A stretch of DNA of 64,000 nucleotides from Eutreptiella sp. 'Long Island Sound 2002' (taxonomy: Eukaryota > Euglenozoa > Euglenophyceae > Eutreptiales > Eutreptiaceae). Both the position numbers and the translations under genes were made by a program. Shown piece after piece: positions 52,732 to 64,000 of the stretch. Positions within the stretch are counted from its first letter, which is position 1. Each line of letters begins with the position of its first letter. The notes beneath the pieces were generated by a model. The model did not search any database, was not told the origin of the DNA, and saw only the letters and a program-made list of their open reading frames with translations. Location of the stretch: contig OZ038378.1 of NCBI GenBank assembly GCA_964036045.1, positions 158,604,576-158,668,575 of the forward strand, given 5' to 3'.

Positions 52732-53965
52732 TAGTCTTGTAACTTTGTGGCCCCCCTCTCAAAAGAAGTTCAGGGGCTTGAGAAGGAGCCCCTGGATTTT
52801 AACAATCGCTTTGGTTTGTTGCTGACACCCAGGGTTGAGGATTACCATGCTTCCAATTGTTGGCTGGGATGTGGATGCTGAGGGCAGCACTGCTGATGTG
52901 GCACGCAACGAGCACTCCACGGCCACTCATATGGGCTACTTCTTACTCCCACTTTGCACTGCTGCTGGTGGTGTGGTGACTTTTCCCCCGCGCCGTTGCC
53001 GCCCTGTCACCCCCTTGTTACTACCCTGTCAATTTTTTTTTGCCTAGCATTGCCCTCCTGTCCAAAGTACCCTGTTATCCCAGTGTCGCATCCCTTTACC
53101 TCTCTGTCACCCTCCTGCATCTCCTTATTGCGCACCTGTTGCTCCCCTGCTGCTCCCCGGCTGCTCCCCTACCGCTCCCGGTCGCAGCCCTGTTGCCTCT
53201 GGCTTGTTCTGCCTCATTTTGCCTCATTTTGTTGCGTGCTTTCACCCAGATTGTGAGCAGAACGGGCAAGTGTGCATCCACAAGAAGAAGTAGTGCCACC
53301 AATGCCGACATATGTAAACAATAATAATACCAGTGGCAATGCAAGAAACCATAGATGAGTGGCTTTGGTGATAAAAATGATCTGAGGGCAAATGCTCACT
53401 CCTGTAGCGGACAGGGCATTCCAATCACAAATCTGGGTTCTTATGCTGGCGCGACGTGCATCTGTGTCACCCTAATCAGCAAAGCGCTGAGCAGGGAGAG
53501 GTTAGGCGACAAAAGTTGTGCATAACTGGGGGGGGGACAGAAAATTTCATGGGAGGAGAGGTGACAAGGGGTAGCTGGACAGGGGAAGAAGTGGGCGAAG
53601 TGGTAAAAAAAAATGGATCCTCAGCGAGTCTCTCTCTTCTGTTGCCGTCAACTTCAGCGCTGGCCTCAGCTCAGTCCAATCTGCTTTTGGCACCAGAAAA
53701 TTTCCTGATGCAACTTGTCTGTTCGCGTGGGTGTCAGAAAAGGCCACTCGACAGCAATTATTACTTCCAACCACCCTCAATTCCCCGTCAGCACCAGGCC
53801 ACATCCCCTGGCAAAATACTTCTGAGCCCTTCACCAAAGTACATCGAAAATTTCAGAAAACAATGACACTGCTAGTGCCGCGTCAAATGCCCCCCCCCCC
53901 CCTTCAAAAAAATAACCTACGGCTAGCCGTGCATTATTCCTTAAATACCCATGAGCCATTGGGGG
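52732..53965. other. Intergenic stretch
   Basis: Pyrimidine-rich low-complexity DNA at about 53095-53200 (cctgctgctccccggctgct). No gene was recognised. Confidence 0.35.
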
Positions 53966-54305
53966 AATGTTTGCCCAGCATGCGCCCGGCGCATCCCCGG
54001 CGCGATACCTTTGTATTAAGTATCCTATCTCTAGCCCTAGGGAAATCCCCCAAGTAGACCGCACTAGACCGCAAACCTTCCCTGGAAGGCACCTTGCATA
54101 GGCCGAAATATGAGAATTCAACAACACAAAATGTCACTCCCACTACTTCCAACCACCACCCTTGCCATCATCATAAACTGGGTACAAAGGATGGGCCAGA
54201 TTCTTAGACACGGCGAGAAGGTACTCCAAATTGTTTGGTCAGGGGTGGCAAAAACAGGCACGGGTGGGGGATGGTTAAAAAAAAGCTGCCCGGCGCGCTA
54301 ATACA
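53966..54305. mobile_element. Short non-autonomous relative of the Harbinger-like element
   Basis: The left block (cttccctggaaggcacc, gaccgcaaacc) and right block (ataaactgggtacaaaggat, gggccagattcttagacacg) match both ends of the 27.4-29.4-kb element, without the transposase. It ends in gctgcccggcgcgctaat. The start has gtttgcccagcatgcgcc. Limits are approximate. Confidence 0.45.
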
Positions 54306-55260
54306 CCCCCATTGAAACCAGTTGTACTGACAAATCACACTGTAGTTTGGCACGTGCGCGCAATGCTCAGACCAAGCACCCCATACCCACCCTTCTGACA
54401 CCACATCCTCCCCACTCCCCTCCATTCGTTGGCATTGTGGACTCGATCGCCCTTGAATCACGCAGGAAAGGACCACTAGCGACTGCTGTTGGAGACCCGC
54501 CAACCTAAATCGATCCATCAGCAACACCTTCACTGAATGACCAAGTGCTCAATGAATCCGCCGTCAGTCCAGAGCGAGTGCAGGCAGTTTACCAAAAACA
54601 CAAAATCCTTAATCATGAGGCCTGCCCTGTCTCCGACCCTTCCTGAGATCCCTCACCCCCGCCTGCTTCCCAGCTTACGGCCACACTGACAGCATGCATC
54701 TGCTTGCATTCATCAGGTTCTTTTATTCTTTTTGGGTTCAGACCAAGATGGGCTGGCGTAGCCCGCTCACTTCACAGTACTCGAGACAACCTCTTGGAAT
54801 CAAGGTTCAGAGCTGCCCAGTGCTACGATGATCCCACAAATGACTGTGGTAGCGGATCTGACACGTAGTGTGGATTAACTGAGTCTCAAACCAGGTTATG
54901 CACTGGGAGACTGCCAAGCCCGTAGGCTGGCTTGCATTCATCAGGTCCTCATTTGTGCACCTGCCCTGCCATCCCACTTAAATTACCCCCGCCCTCTTTT
55001 TTGCAGTCTAAGGTAATCTGAGATTGGCCTGCCACACGGGGGGGGGGGGGGGGATCGAGGCCACTGCTTCAACAAGGCCCACTGGACAGGCACACTTGCC
55101 CTGCCATGCATCGCAACATGCCTCCTTGTCTTCCTGCTCAACCAGGCAACAAAAACGCCACCATCTGCCGAGCAGCCTCTCAGCAAGTGCTGTTTTGTTT
55201 GTCTGCATCTCTTCTGCTTCACTGGTGTTAGTTAGGACTTGGGTCAAGAACTAGAGGCCT
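54306..55260. other. Intergenic stretch
   Basis: No gene or repeat was recognised, apart from a G run at about 55039-55053. Confidence 0.35.
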
Positions 55261-56163
55261 TTAATGAGAATTCAGGAACTGGAGGCATTTATTGAGAATT
55301 GGTTTGAACTTTGGGCCACACAGAGTTACAATGATGGTTTTTTTTTGGGGGGGGGGGTCGTGGATGTGTGTGTCTTCGTGCTTGCACTCGTGTGTGTGTG
55401 TCTCCGTGAAGATGTGCTTCACAATTTTTCCCAGGTCTCCCGGTTGAGCTTGTATGGCCACACTGGCGTCCTTGGGTCGGGTCACTCCCCATTTGGTGAG
55501 GCCCACGGTGCAGGCCAAGGGTGCGTCCCTGTGTTGCCCCTCGACCAGTGCGATATGCACTTTAGGCCAGACCTTGGCTCGCTGCCCCGGGACCACCCTG
55601 GAAGTGGGGTGTTGGCTCCGTGGCTTCCGCCGGGCCAGCTCCACAGTGGTAGTTCAACAAGCCCATCATTGCCATGTTGCCCCACGTGTTGTGTGTGTAT
55701 CTGGGCCGTCTCCGTGAAGACGCCACATCAGTGTGGGGCCAGGTCCAAGCAGATTGCCGCACCCTGTGTTCACCACAACTTCCGTGTGTGTTGGGCATGT
55801 CTGTACCAGTATCCTCCAACAAGGGGGCAGACACTCATGTGTGGCACAGATTCCATGGGAGGGTTGTTCCACAGCGTGCGCACTGCATGGACGGGGCACT
55901 ATGTGCGTATTTGGGGAAACCCACCAGATGGGACACCCTCTGAAACGGCCCACCACCTCTTTACAGCACAGTAATGTAGCAGCACAGCATGGCAATGTAG
56001 CAACACAACCAGGTATAATAGCTGCAGTCTTCAAACGTGCAACAACATTCTCGAGCCTTGCATGCATCTGTTGGTAGATATCTGATCGTTCATCCTTGAG
56101 GCTGACATCGATGGGTGCTACACTCACACACCACAGGTGCGCCGCGGGGAACACCGCAAGCAA
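55261..56163 (-). pseudogene. Possible third LINE remnant (degenerate RNase H)
   Basis: The minus strand at about 55500-55570 reads VHIALVEGQHRDAPLACTVG then LTKWG. This parallels KKVLITLQHRDALLCYTDGSSKF of the second LINE, though the first Asp is lost (TVG for TDG). The rest shows no clear domain. A weak call. Confidence 0.25.
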
Positions 56164-58227
56164 CGTAGGCGCCGCGGGCCAAGAATAATTCTCCTACAAA
56201 CCAAAAACACCAAAACCTACAACAACAAGAAAAAACCACCATTCCACGCCATTCGGGGTACTTATTCGCAAAAATGGTCAGGGGTGCACATTCGTACATT
56301 GGTCTATACAACAGAGAAATTATGGGAATCCTTGCAGTCCACCGCATCGGGCGCTACTTTTTTAGATACACTTGTCTCAGAAAGCCTCCCAACTGACCCC
56401 CTTCCAAACGATCGTACCAGACAAGCCTCTAAGAGCCCAATTGTATCATGTTGTTCCCTATTACTACGGTTCATTGGATTCGCTAACCACACAATAGCCA
56501 CCTCTCTCGTCCTTTGAATTGTGTGTGTTGCAGGGGTGGACAGGGTGCTAGTGTTGCAGACTACAACTCCTTGGTTTGGTTTGAAGGCCAAACAATTGTG
56601 AGCGCATTGCACCCCCAACACCCCCAACTCAATGTGGAAACGGTGGTAGGGAATCGCACCCTAGTTTCATTGACTTATTCCACAGGCACACTTCAAGAAC
56701 CGCAGTGGGACCCCCCCAACCCCAAATGCCTACCCAACCATTGTACTCAATCCACCGACCAATCTTGTCCTACAACAGCAAGCTGGCCCTACATGGCCAT
56801 TGCGTCATGAACGTGCTGGTCATAACGTGATGGTTACAATGTGTGTTGGGGGGGGGGGGGGGGCAAGACCCCCCCTGATGACGAAATGACGATTACAAAA
56901 TGTGGCAAAGTTTGGCCAATTTTGACCACTGTTGACCCTTGAAAAAATCATTTTTGACCTCCACCAAATACATCTTTGTGTTCTGCACAATCCGCTAATC
57001 AATGTGATGGGTCTCATGACATTTTTTGAAAGAAATTTTTTTCAAGATTTTGGACCACTTTTGGTCTCCCAGAAAACATTTTGGCGGCTTTGGCGCCAAA
57101 ATTTACCCTTTACCATAAGAGAGACAAAGGAGTTTCATAATCATCATTTCATCATCTCGGGCCCCTCAGAGCCCCCCTCACCCCCCTACCCCCACCAAAA
57201 TGGACACACATCACTATTATATCCATCCCTGCATGGTTCCACATCATCGTAATCCAATCTCTGCCTACAAAAGACAACAAGGTGAAGGTGGGTGCAAATG
57301 GGGCGAAAGGTGGTGAAAAGGGGGTGAAAAGGTTGCGCAGCACTGCGGTCGCATACCAACTGTGTGTCGACCGTGATGGCCAAACCCCTCAACAACAACA
57401 ACAGAATGGAACGGACTTTTCACTCCAAAAGGCCCCCGTAGCTTTTGGGCTTGTCTGGGATTCTGGTTGTCATCGCCGTGGAGACCGCACTGTGCGCGCA
57501 CCGCACGAACAACATTCCCCATCTTCCAACGCACCACAAATGGATCAGGCATGCCACTCGGCACCAGCCAGCCCCGCCACAAGACCTTCATTGTCATCAG
57601 TTTGGAACGGGACAGGCACCGAACTCTATCAAAAAGGTGGGGTAGCTTCAAATATTGCACCCCCAAAGGCCCAGGCAGACACTGCCTTGCTGTGAGAGAC
57701 TGTCGCCGGTGGTTGAGCTGACGCCTTTGCTTTGCATCACAAGTGCAGTGTCCAAAGCAGATACGGTGCTGTAGGCAGCCGCCTTCAGCACAAGTTCTTA
57801 TGCCCCTTCATCCCCCCAGCTCACCCTCCATCTAGCGGCATCTGGCTCCATCCACGCTGGTTCACCCACGCCAGCGGGTTGGGGTATGCCATGAGGGCAA
57901 AGAAGTGCAGCCACAAGCCGCGAGGGCATTCGGAACCATGCGGCACTTAGGCCGAGATCTCCCTCTGGTGTGCCGCGGTGGTCAGGGGTATTTCGGAGCA
58001 TGAGCTCTGGGCACTGGTGCATGGCAGGGCATACTGCCCACCATCGGTGCCAGGCCTTGGGTTCGGGCCCTCGACCATGGCATGTCCGCCGCAGCGTGAC
58101 TGGCAGCGGGAGGCATGTGTACTACGGGCCTTGGCGTTCGAACGGCCCGTGGGCACCGAACGCTCTGCAGTGGTCGGCAGCAACCGATGGGACCTGTCGG
58201 AGCGGGAAAAAGGTCCATGAGGAGTCC

Positions 58228-58283
<56 letters not shown>

Positions 58284-59318
58284 AGCGGGACTGTGTGACG
58301 GGAAACACAGTCCCGCCCCCTGCGGCTCCTCACAGCACCGCACCGCGGAACGTGGCTCAAAAGGTCAGGTGTGGGCCTGCGACGGCGCTCCAGCCGCGCG
58401 CCTGCCTTCACACAGCCCCCCGGGGGGGGGGGGGGGCATTGGACATCCAAACCGCCCACGGCCATGTCCAGTCGCCGCAGAGAGCGCACGGGTTGCGGGC
58501 GTCCGCCGGCCGACCCGCTGCCGCGTAAGTGAGGGAGGGGACCGTTGCTGCACAAAAGCGTCCCCATGGGGAACGCTGCAACACCCCACCAAAGGACGGG
58601 TCACGGGGAGGCAGTGGCCTGAGTATGTACAAAGCTGCCGCTTCCTCGGCAAAGAGTGGGGGGGCCCGGGGGGGGGGGCGTGGCCGCCCCTTGCACGTCC
58701 GGCGTGGCAGGCGCCAGGGAAGTCGAAAGTGCGTGCCACGCAGGGGGGGGGGGACTTGCGCCAAACGGAGGATTTCCGGCCCCAAACTCGCGAAACCGAT
58801 GCACACAACTCGCAAATTCGGACCCATCCTCCATTCCATACCCGGAAAGAATAGCAGTGCAGTCGCACGCGCGTCCTCTTAGTCCCGTGGACGCAAAAAT
58901 TTGGCCACTGGCACTGCTCGAAGGGGTCCGTCACCCTCTGGAATCACAGCACCCGTCACATGCAGATATTAGAAGAGACGGCGAAGAATCTCTGACTTGT
59001 CACGTGACGGGCTGCTGAGGATGGCGCAAATGTCATGAAGGCATCCTCTGCAGAGCCCCCTCCAGCCCCCTTTCTCCTGCACATGGCTCTGCCTCTCCAC
59101 AGGGATGCATTAGAAAGAGAGCGGGGGTACCCCACCCGTTACGTGGGTCGAGCCTGCGACCCGGCCAACTGTACACCCAATAGCAGGTTCAACCGACAGT
59201 AACCGCCGCGAGTCCGCTCTGAGCCCCCTGTCCTTCCAATGCACCCCTGCCTCTCCCTCATCTTCGGCACCTATCCCCTTCACCTCAGCTCCGCCCTCTA
59301 CCCCAGCTGCAGTCCCTC
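56164..59318. other. Intergenic stretch
   Basis: No gene could be supported. It contains G runs (about 56849-56863, 58421-58436, 58742-58752) and a (GA)n microsatellite at 58230-58282. Confidence 0.4.
58230..58282 (+). repeat. (GA)n microsatellite
   Basis: About 52 bp of uninterrupted GA. Open frames across it are artefacts. Confidence 0.95.
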
Positions 59319-59889
59319 TCAGTCCAGCTCTGCCACCACAGGCACCGTTGCCCCCTCGGGTCGCACTGGCCCCCGCTCGGGCGCCACCATAGCCGCTTCG
59401 CCCCGCGCCGCCAGCTTCACAGGCGCGCTCCCCCCCTCATCGCCCTGCGCCATCTCCGTGAAGGTCCGCTTCGCGCCCACGGCCGGTGGCGGGGAGGCCC
59501 GTGAGCCTGTCGCCGCCTCCGTAAACGTGCGGCGGGACTCCGAGAACGCCGGCCGCGAGGGTACCGCCGCGGCCGGGGGCGGGGCCTCCGTAAAGGACAT
59601 CCGCCCGGCCGCACTGCTCTTGCTTTGCGGCGGGTCCGGTGCCGCAGACCCGGTCGCGGCGGTCGCAACGCCGACGCCGCCCAGGCGCTGCCGGCGGGCG
59701 GCCTCGAGCTGCAGCGCGCGGGCCTTGGCGGCGCTGTTGAGCAGCTCCGGGTCGTGTTTGTAGGGGCAGGCGTCGCCGCATTTGCAGTCTGGATAGAACT
59801 TGCACATGATGTCGTTGCGCCAGTCTTTGGGGCGATAGGTCATCGTCGGCATCCCGGAGGAGAGCAGCATAGTCATGTACTCCTGGTTC
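59319..59889 (-). CDS. CCCH zinc-finger protein, terminal exon
   Basis: The acceptor CCCCCAG ends at 59890 and the stop TGA is at 59319-59321. The exon encodes NQEYMTMLLSSGMPTMTYRP, then WRNDIMCKFYPDCKCGDAC-PYKH. The cysteines and histidine fit a CCCH finger (C-x5-C-x5-C-x3-H, with an extra Cys). An Ala-rich helix follows (AAKARALQLEAARRQRLG), then a long low-complexity tail with four copies of a short motif around SFTEA or TFTE. CCCH proteins usually bind RNA. The repeated FTE(A/M) units may be protein-docking motifs. The 5' exons were not found. The GC content is higher than that of its surroundings, as expected for a coding exon. Confidence 0.65.
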
Positions 59890-62800
59890 CTGGGGGCACA
59901 ACGGGGGCAGGGCGGGAGGCAGGTCACAGGCCGCAGAGCGGGACTTTCCTGATAAACAGACAAAGCTGGGAAATAAAAGGGACCCAAAGACCCACATTTT
60001 GCGCAAGATGCGAAGTGTCCGGGGACCCAGGGACCCCAATACATGGGAGGCGGCCCAAGGATGCCTGTGTGGGAGGGCACCCAAGGACACAAGGGAGGCT
60101 TAACGAGGCGGCTTGCACAGGTCCAAGTCAGCAGCGGGCAAGCCTGGTGTGCAACCCGAGGTGCAATGCGGCGTGAAGTAGCAGGTCCACCCCCGCGCCC
60201 AAGTGGCCACTTCACAGATGGCAAAACCTCTGGTTCTGTCAAGCATCAAGGTTTATTGGACTGGAGCTCGGTGTGGTGTCCCATGTGTGGGTGGTGACCT
60301 GTGGGGCCAAATTGGCACTGCCACTGGCCAATGATGACCACAACAGACCACAATATGGCCGACGACACCTGGGGCTGGGGAAGGACCTGGATACCGCCCA
60401 AGGTTGCGCGACCGGACTGCAAGTCAGATCTACCAAGGTGTCCACCACCCAAACCACACCTGGTATCGTACAAAGTCCAAATAGCAACTAGTAGACGCTC
60501 CCTAGGCCGGCGGTTTGCGCACCATCAAAATACGCTTTACTCCGGCGCCTGGCGGTTTAAGGGCAGCTGGCCACGATCGACTGGCTGTTTGCTGCCAATT
60601 GATGGCCCTGAGCCACCAGCACCGGCTGCAACATTTGCTTTTGGTACTGCTTAGTAACCGGTATCTGTGTCATACCCGGGGTTGTAGCAATATATGTAAT
60701 GCTGGGCTGAACTAATGCGTACTGCTGCATAAAACAAAAGACTAGGGAGCTAAAACATTGAATTGCTGAAGGTTTCCTTAAGCAGGTGTAAGGGAGCATT
60801 TGCCTGGTGCGCGCCCAGCACGCCAAGAATTCTGAGTTCAGCCCCAGTTTTACCCTCTCCCAATGAATCCCCCTAAGCAGAGCAAAATAGACCTGGCACC
60901 GTTCCCTACAAAGCAGAATAAATGTGACATGTGTTGTGCCAAATAAATAATTTTGTCCACACAAGTGCGTTGGTCAATTCACTCTGCGCAAGAATTTTCA
61001 TTCATCATTCTTTCAATACATTCACCACAAAAGTGTGGTGGTGCGCTTGTGGCAGCATAACTAGTGCTACCTCAACCTCATCCCCTCCATCATCTTGCAA
61101 GGCTGCTAAATTGTGCTTGCATTGGTAGTCTTCCAAACCTGAGGGAAACATGTTCCCAAGGCCCATAAGGGGGTTGAGGGACCTTACTCCAAATACAAAA
61201 ATTGTGCAAAATGCAACAAAATGTAGACTGGCTGATACAACTCATTTGGACCTCCATGCGGGGTGTTTTGAGCCAAACCCCAATGCCACAAAGTGGAGAG
61301 GAATCAAAGTGGTGACATAACTAACCCCCGCTGTCTCGGGGTCTCCAAATTGGGGAGGAACCAAAGTGGCTACGCAACCTCTTCGGTCTCGGGGTCCCAA
61401 GGGCGTGGAGGTCTTCAATGGGGTTTGGCATAGTGCTCATTTCGGCTGAGGATGCTTGGGGCGCTAATGTTCCCTCTTTATCATTGGAAGATTCGTATTG
61501 CTACACACCACTGGGAGTTTTCGTATGACTAATGTGTACTACTAGGCCGAGATACCATGTTACTCCTTACCGCTGCTGCAGCAAGCAGTGTACCACCTTC
61601 CCCTCGGATCTGGCCCCAGCTAGCAACATCCGACAAATGGTCCAAGGGACCCATATAGTAGTTGCAATGAGGGAGCATGAGGTTAGCGGTGCTCTACTGT
61701 AGCCTCTTGGGGGGGAGCATCAAATGGTCGGTAGGCTGAGCTAGATGCCCCCACCATAGACATTTCGTGCCATTGTTCTCCAGCAAATTCCGCACTACAG
61801 TGTCCGGGTTGTTGCTAGGCGGCTGTCGCTGCGGCCTAAATTCTTTCAAGCCTGCCTTATGTATGCACACATGCCTTCGCCCGTTCTCGAGTTGCACTCA
61901 GCCAGCCCCTAAATTTTCGCAATGCTGAGCCCTGGATACTCATGTCCTCAATTGGGCTGAGACTCTATTGGATTGGTGGCGCTAGAGGTCCGCCCCTTGG
62001 CGTAGTTGCACCATCCTGGCACCATCCAGCCAGTGACCCTCAAGCCCTTCGTTGTGGGCCATGGGTTGAGAAACCCGGTGGTCATAGGTGTGATTAAGGT
62101 TAGGTGCACACAACACACAGCCGTACAGGGGTGGGGTCTCACCAGGGCATATAGCAGGTCAACAAAACGCTCCACACACGCACGTCTTGGTATGCATATG
62201 CAGCAATGTCCAGCAGTCCAAACATGAATCCACTCCGCCACCAGCGGACCTTCATATGTACAAATGTCAAACTCTCGCTCCTCCATCGCTCAGCCATGTT
62301 TTGTCGGCCAAAACCTCCAGCCTAAATGCTACTGTACATAGGGGCATTGGTCTCCAGGACTTCACATCAAGCTTGCGGGCTGCTGGCACTACCGTGGCCA
62401 ACTTGTTGTGCCACCCTTGAGCGGGGGGGCGGGGTTGACACCTGCATCCCTCATTACTGCAAGAGATTGTAGACTTTGTGCCCACTTTGTGTCCCGGTTG
62501 ACCGGATTGATCGCTCATACAAACATTCTGCGGGCCCGGGGGGCTGTTGTTCGGTTGCTACCAGCTGCAGTGAGTTCAGCAGCCGCTTGGATGCCCTCAG
62601 GGACATAGGCCAAGTTGGTGAACAGCACACTAGGTGCACACTGCGTGCATGCGCGCAGTGCCGACACAATGAAACCTAGCCAGGGAGGAAGGGGAGAAAC
62701 CACCCTCCATTTATGCAGGCGTCACGAGGGTATTCATGTCCTTGGTAATTGGTGGCCGTGGCCAAGCACAATCTGCTGTTGCATGAGTGTGTTGGAAGAT

Positions 62801-63689
62801 GGTGGCAGCCTTGTGGAGACATAGGCATTCTACCTTGACGTGATTGGGGCCCAACTTGTAGCAATATGCAGCACTATGCAGGCCGTTACTGATAAGCCAT
62901 GCTCCTGATTCACGATGATCCGAGAGTGTGGATGGAGGGTTCAAGTGCTGGCTCATAAAGAGAATCCACAAAGACATTGTTTCCTAGAGATGGCAAGGCA
63001 ATGACCATGAAGGTTGGAATCCGCTTTGGAGTGTGTAACAACCCACTTGCCGATTTGTTGCATTGTGAATGTACACGACATCCGGTGATTCCCCATCATC
63101 ATGATCCAGTATCCACTTATAACAAAGAACGTGCAACAAAACCGGGTAAAAATGGGCTAAAATGGCTGAAAATGGGTGAAAATGGGTGGCAATTCAAACG
63201 TGCCACATCCTCCATCCACAAGAAGCAAAGAAGACATCTGTCGTAGAACAACCAACTGCTGAAAAAAAGGCCAAAACTAGGGTTCAAGTAGTTGCCGACA
63301 TACAAAAGTGTGCACTGCGTGCGCACTGCGGATGCACTGCGTGCACAGCATTCCCATAAGGGCGTCAGTCACCAGCGTGCAGAAAGGAGTGGCGGCTGGG
63401 GCCCACTGGTGTTCTGTTCCGGACATCCCATTGTTGTGGTGGGGGGGTGCTTGACTCTTATGTTCAGGTGCTGCAGCGTGCACGCCTCTACACCCGTTAA
63501 CGGTGTCCCCTGTGCTTGTGGTGTCGCGCGTATGGGCATGTGTGAGTGTGTGTGTATGTGTGGTGTAGGGGTGTTGCTGTGGGGTGGTGGCTCCTCGTCC
63601 TCATCGGTCACATCTACCTCCGGAAAAGAATTTCTTGTTCCTCCCTCTCCTCCTCCTCCTCCTCCCCCTCTGATCAGCCCACCAGGGCT
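59890..63689. other. Intergenic stretch with one Harbinger-like end repeat
   Basis: 60785-60935 (gagcatttgcctggtgcgcg, then aagcagagcaaaatagacc) resembles the left end of the elements at 27.4 and 53.97 kb. 62165-62212 (cgctccacacacgcacgtc, tggtatgcatatgcagcaat) matches 18432-18490. The 5' exons of the CCCH gene may lie in the left part. Nothing else was recognised. Confidence 0.4.
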
Positions 63690-63815
63690 ATGGACATGTG
63701 GCCAACCACAAAGGGGGTATTTTCGTCGCCCCACATCAGCCAACAGGTCTGCCCGGTCCTTGCCCCTCATGTCAATGTGGGGCGGCACTTCGAGCCAGTG
63801 GACCTTGTGCCGCTC
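63690..63815 (-). pseudogene. RNase H C-terminal fragment
   Basis: The minus strand reads HKVHWLEVPPHIDMRGKDRA then DLLADVGRRKYPL. This corresponds to the last part of RNase HI domains (W-x-K-V-P-S-H-x-x-x-x-G-N-x-x-A-D-x-L-A-x-x-G-R). The Ser of PSH is Pro and the Asn of GN is Lys, so it is probably inactive. Likely a remnant of a LINE. A possible acceptor lies just upstream, so an exon cannot be excluded. Confidence 0.45.
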
Positions 63816-64000
63816 AGCTTGTATATTTCTTCCTAGAGGGAGGGGGGGGGGTATGAAAAGAGCACCACACGCAGGCATGAACAGCACAACGCAAAGACGC
63901 AATGGTCCAGTATTGGCGGTTCCCATTTCCCATTGTGCTCACTCAACTCCTCCCGGGATGCAGACCAAAAAGAGGTTCCCACAGGTCCCAAAGGTGACAC
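63816..64000. other. Window end, no feature
   Basis: Nothing could be assigned in the last 185 bases, apart from a G run at about 63839-63850. Confidence 0.5.

Noticed and set aside
62615-62824. Plus-strand ORFs near 62.6 kb
   Set aside because: No motif, no splice context, and overlap with equally long frames on the other strand.

Overview
The window looks like nuclear DNA of a eukaryote, probably a microalga or other protist with a large, transposon-rich genome. The evidence is a set of intron-split host exons (a BolA gene, two methyltransferase paralogs and a CCCH-finger exon), the transposon classes present (a Penelope-like retroelement with a GIY-YIG domain upstream of the reverse transcriptase, RNase H-bearing LINEs, a pogo/Tc1-like DDE element, hAT, PIF/Harbinger, and tRNA-derived SINEs), and low coding density. 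There are no bacterial operons, rRNA genes or CRISPR arrays. Long C or G homopolymers (10-20 nt) are unusually common. I cannot name the species.

Layout: 0.7-8.3 kb holds two tandem paralogous class I methyltransferase genes on the minus strand, with large introns that carry a MITE and a degenerate tandem array. 8.3-10.4 kb is a cluster of foldback and tRNA-SINE repeats. 11.4-17.0 kb is one nearly complete Penelope-like element (minus strand), flanked by 243-bp direct repeats that differ at one base. It has a gag-like CCHC/coiled-coil ORF1 and a 1227-codon GIY-YIG + RT ORF2. 17.0-18.4 kb is a non-autonomous member of a DNA-transposon family whose ends are poly-C/poly-G tracts. 18.5-18.9 kb is a possible type II membrane protein exon. 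20.55-26.1 kb is the larger member of the same DNA-transposon family, with a DDE transposase, and a 5'-truncated LINE is inserted in its right terminus with a 13-bp target duplication. 27.4-29.4 kb is a decayed Harbinger-like element. 33.2-33.8 kb is an intact single-exon gene of unknown function with an internal repeat. 36.7-38.3 and 43.2-45.5 kb are two copies of one repeat, each interrupted by a different transposon (a TA-MITE in the first, a hAT element in the second). A BolA gene lies between them at 41.2-42.2 kb. 47.9-50.4 kb holds a tyrosine-recombinase fragment and a second LINE remnant. 50.9-51.3 kb is a complete 371-bp MITE of the poly-C family. The rest to 64 kb is mostly unannotatable intergenic DNA, with a CCCH zinc-finger exon at 59.3-59.9 kb and an RNase H fragment near the end.

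The most noteworthy system is the Penelope-like element. A gag-like ORF1 with five zinc knuckles is followed by an overlapping ORF2 in the -1 frame, with a slippery-type heptamer just before the ORF1 stop. The RT carries FRDN in place of YxDD. ORF1 has three in-frame stops although the flanking repeats suggest a very recent insertion. The second is the poly-C-ended TA-inserting DNA transposon, whose termini were hit twice by the same LINE family. All assignments come from reading motifs by eye. No searches were run.
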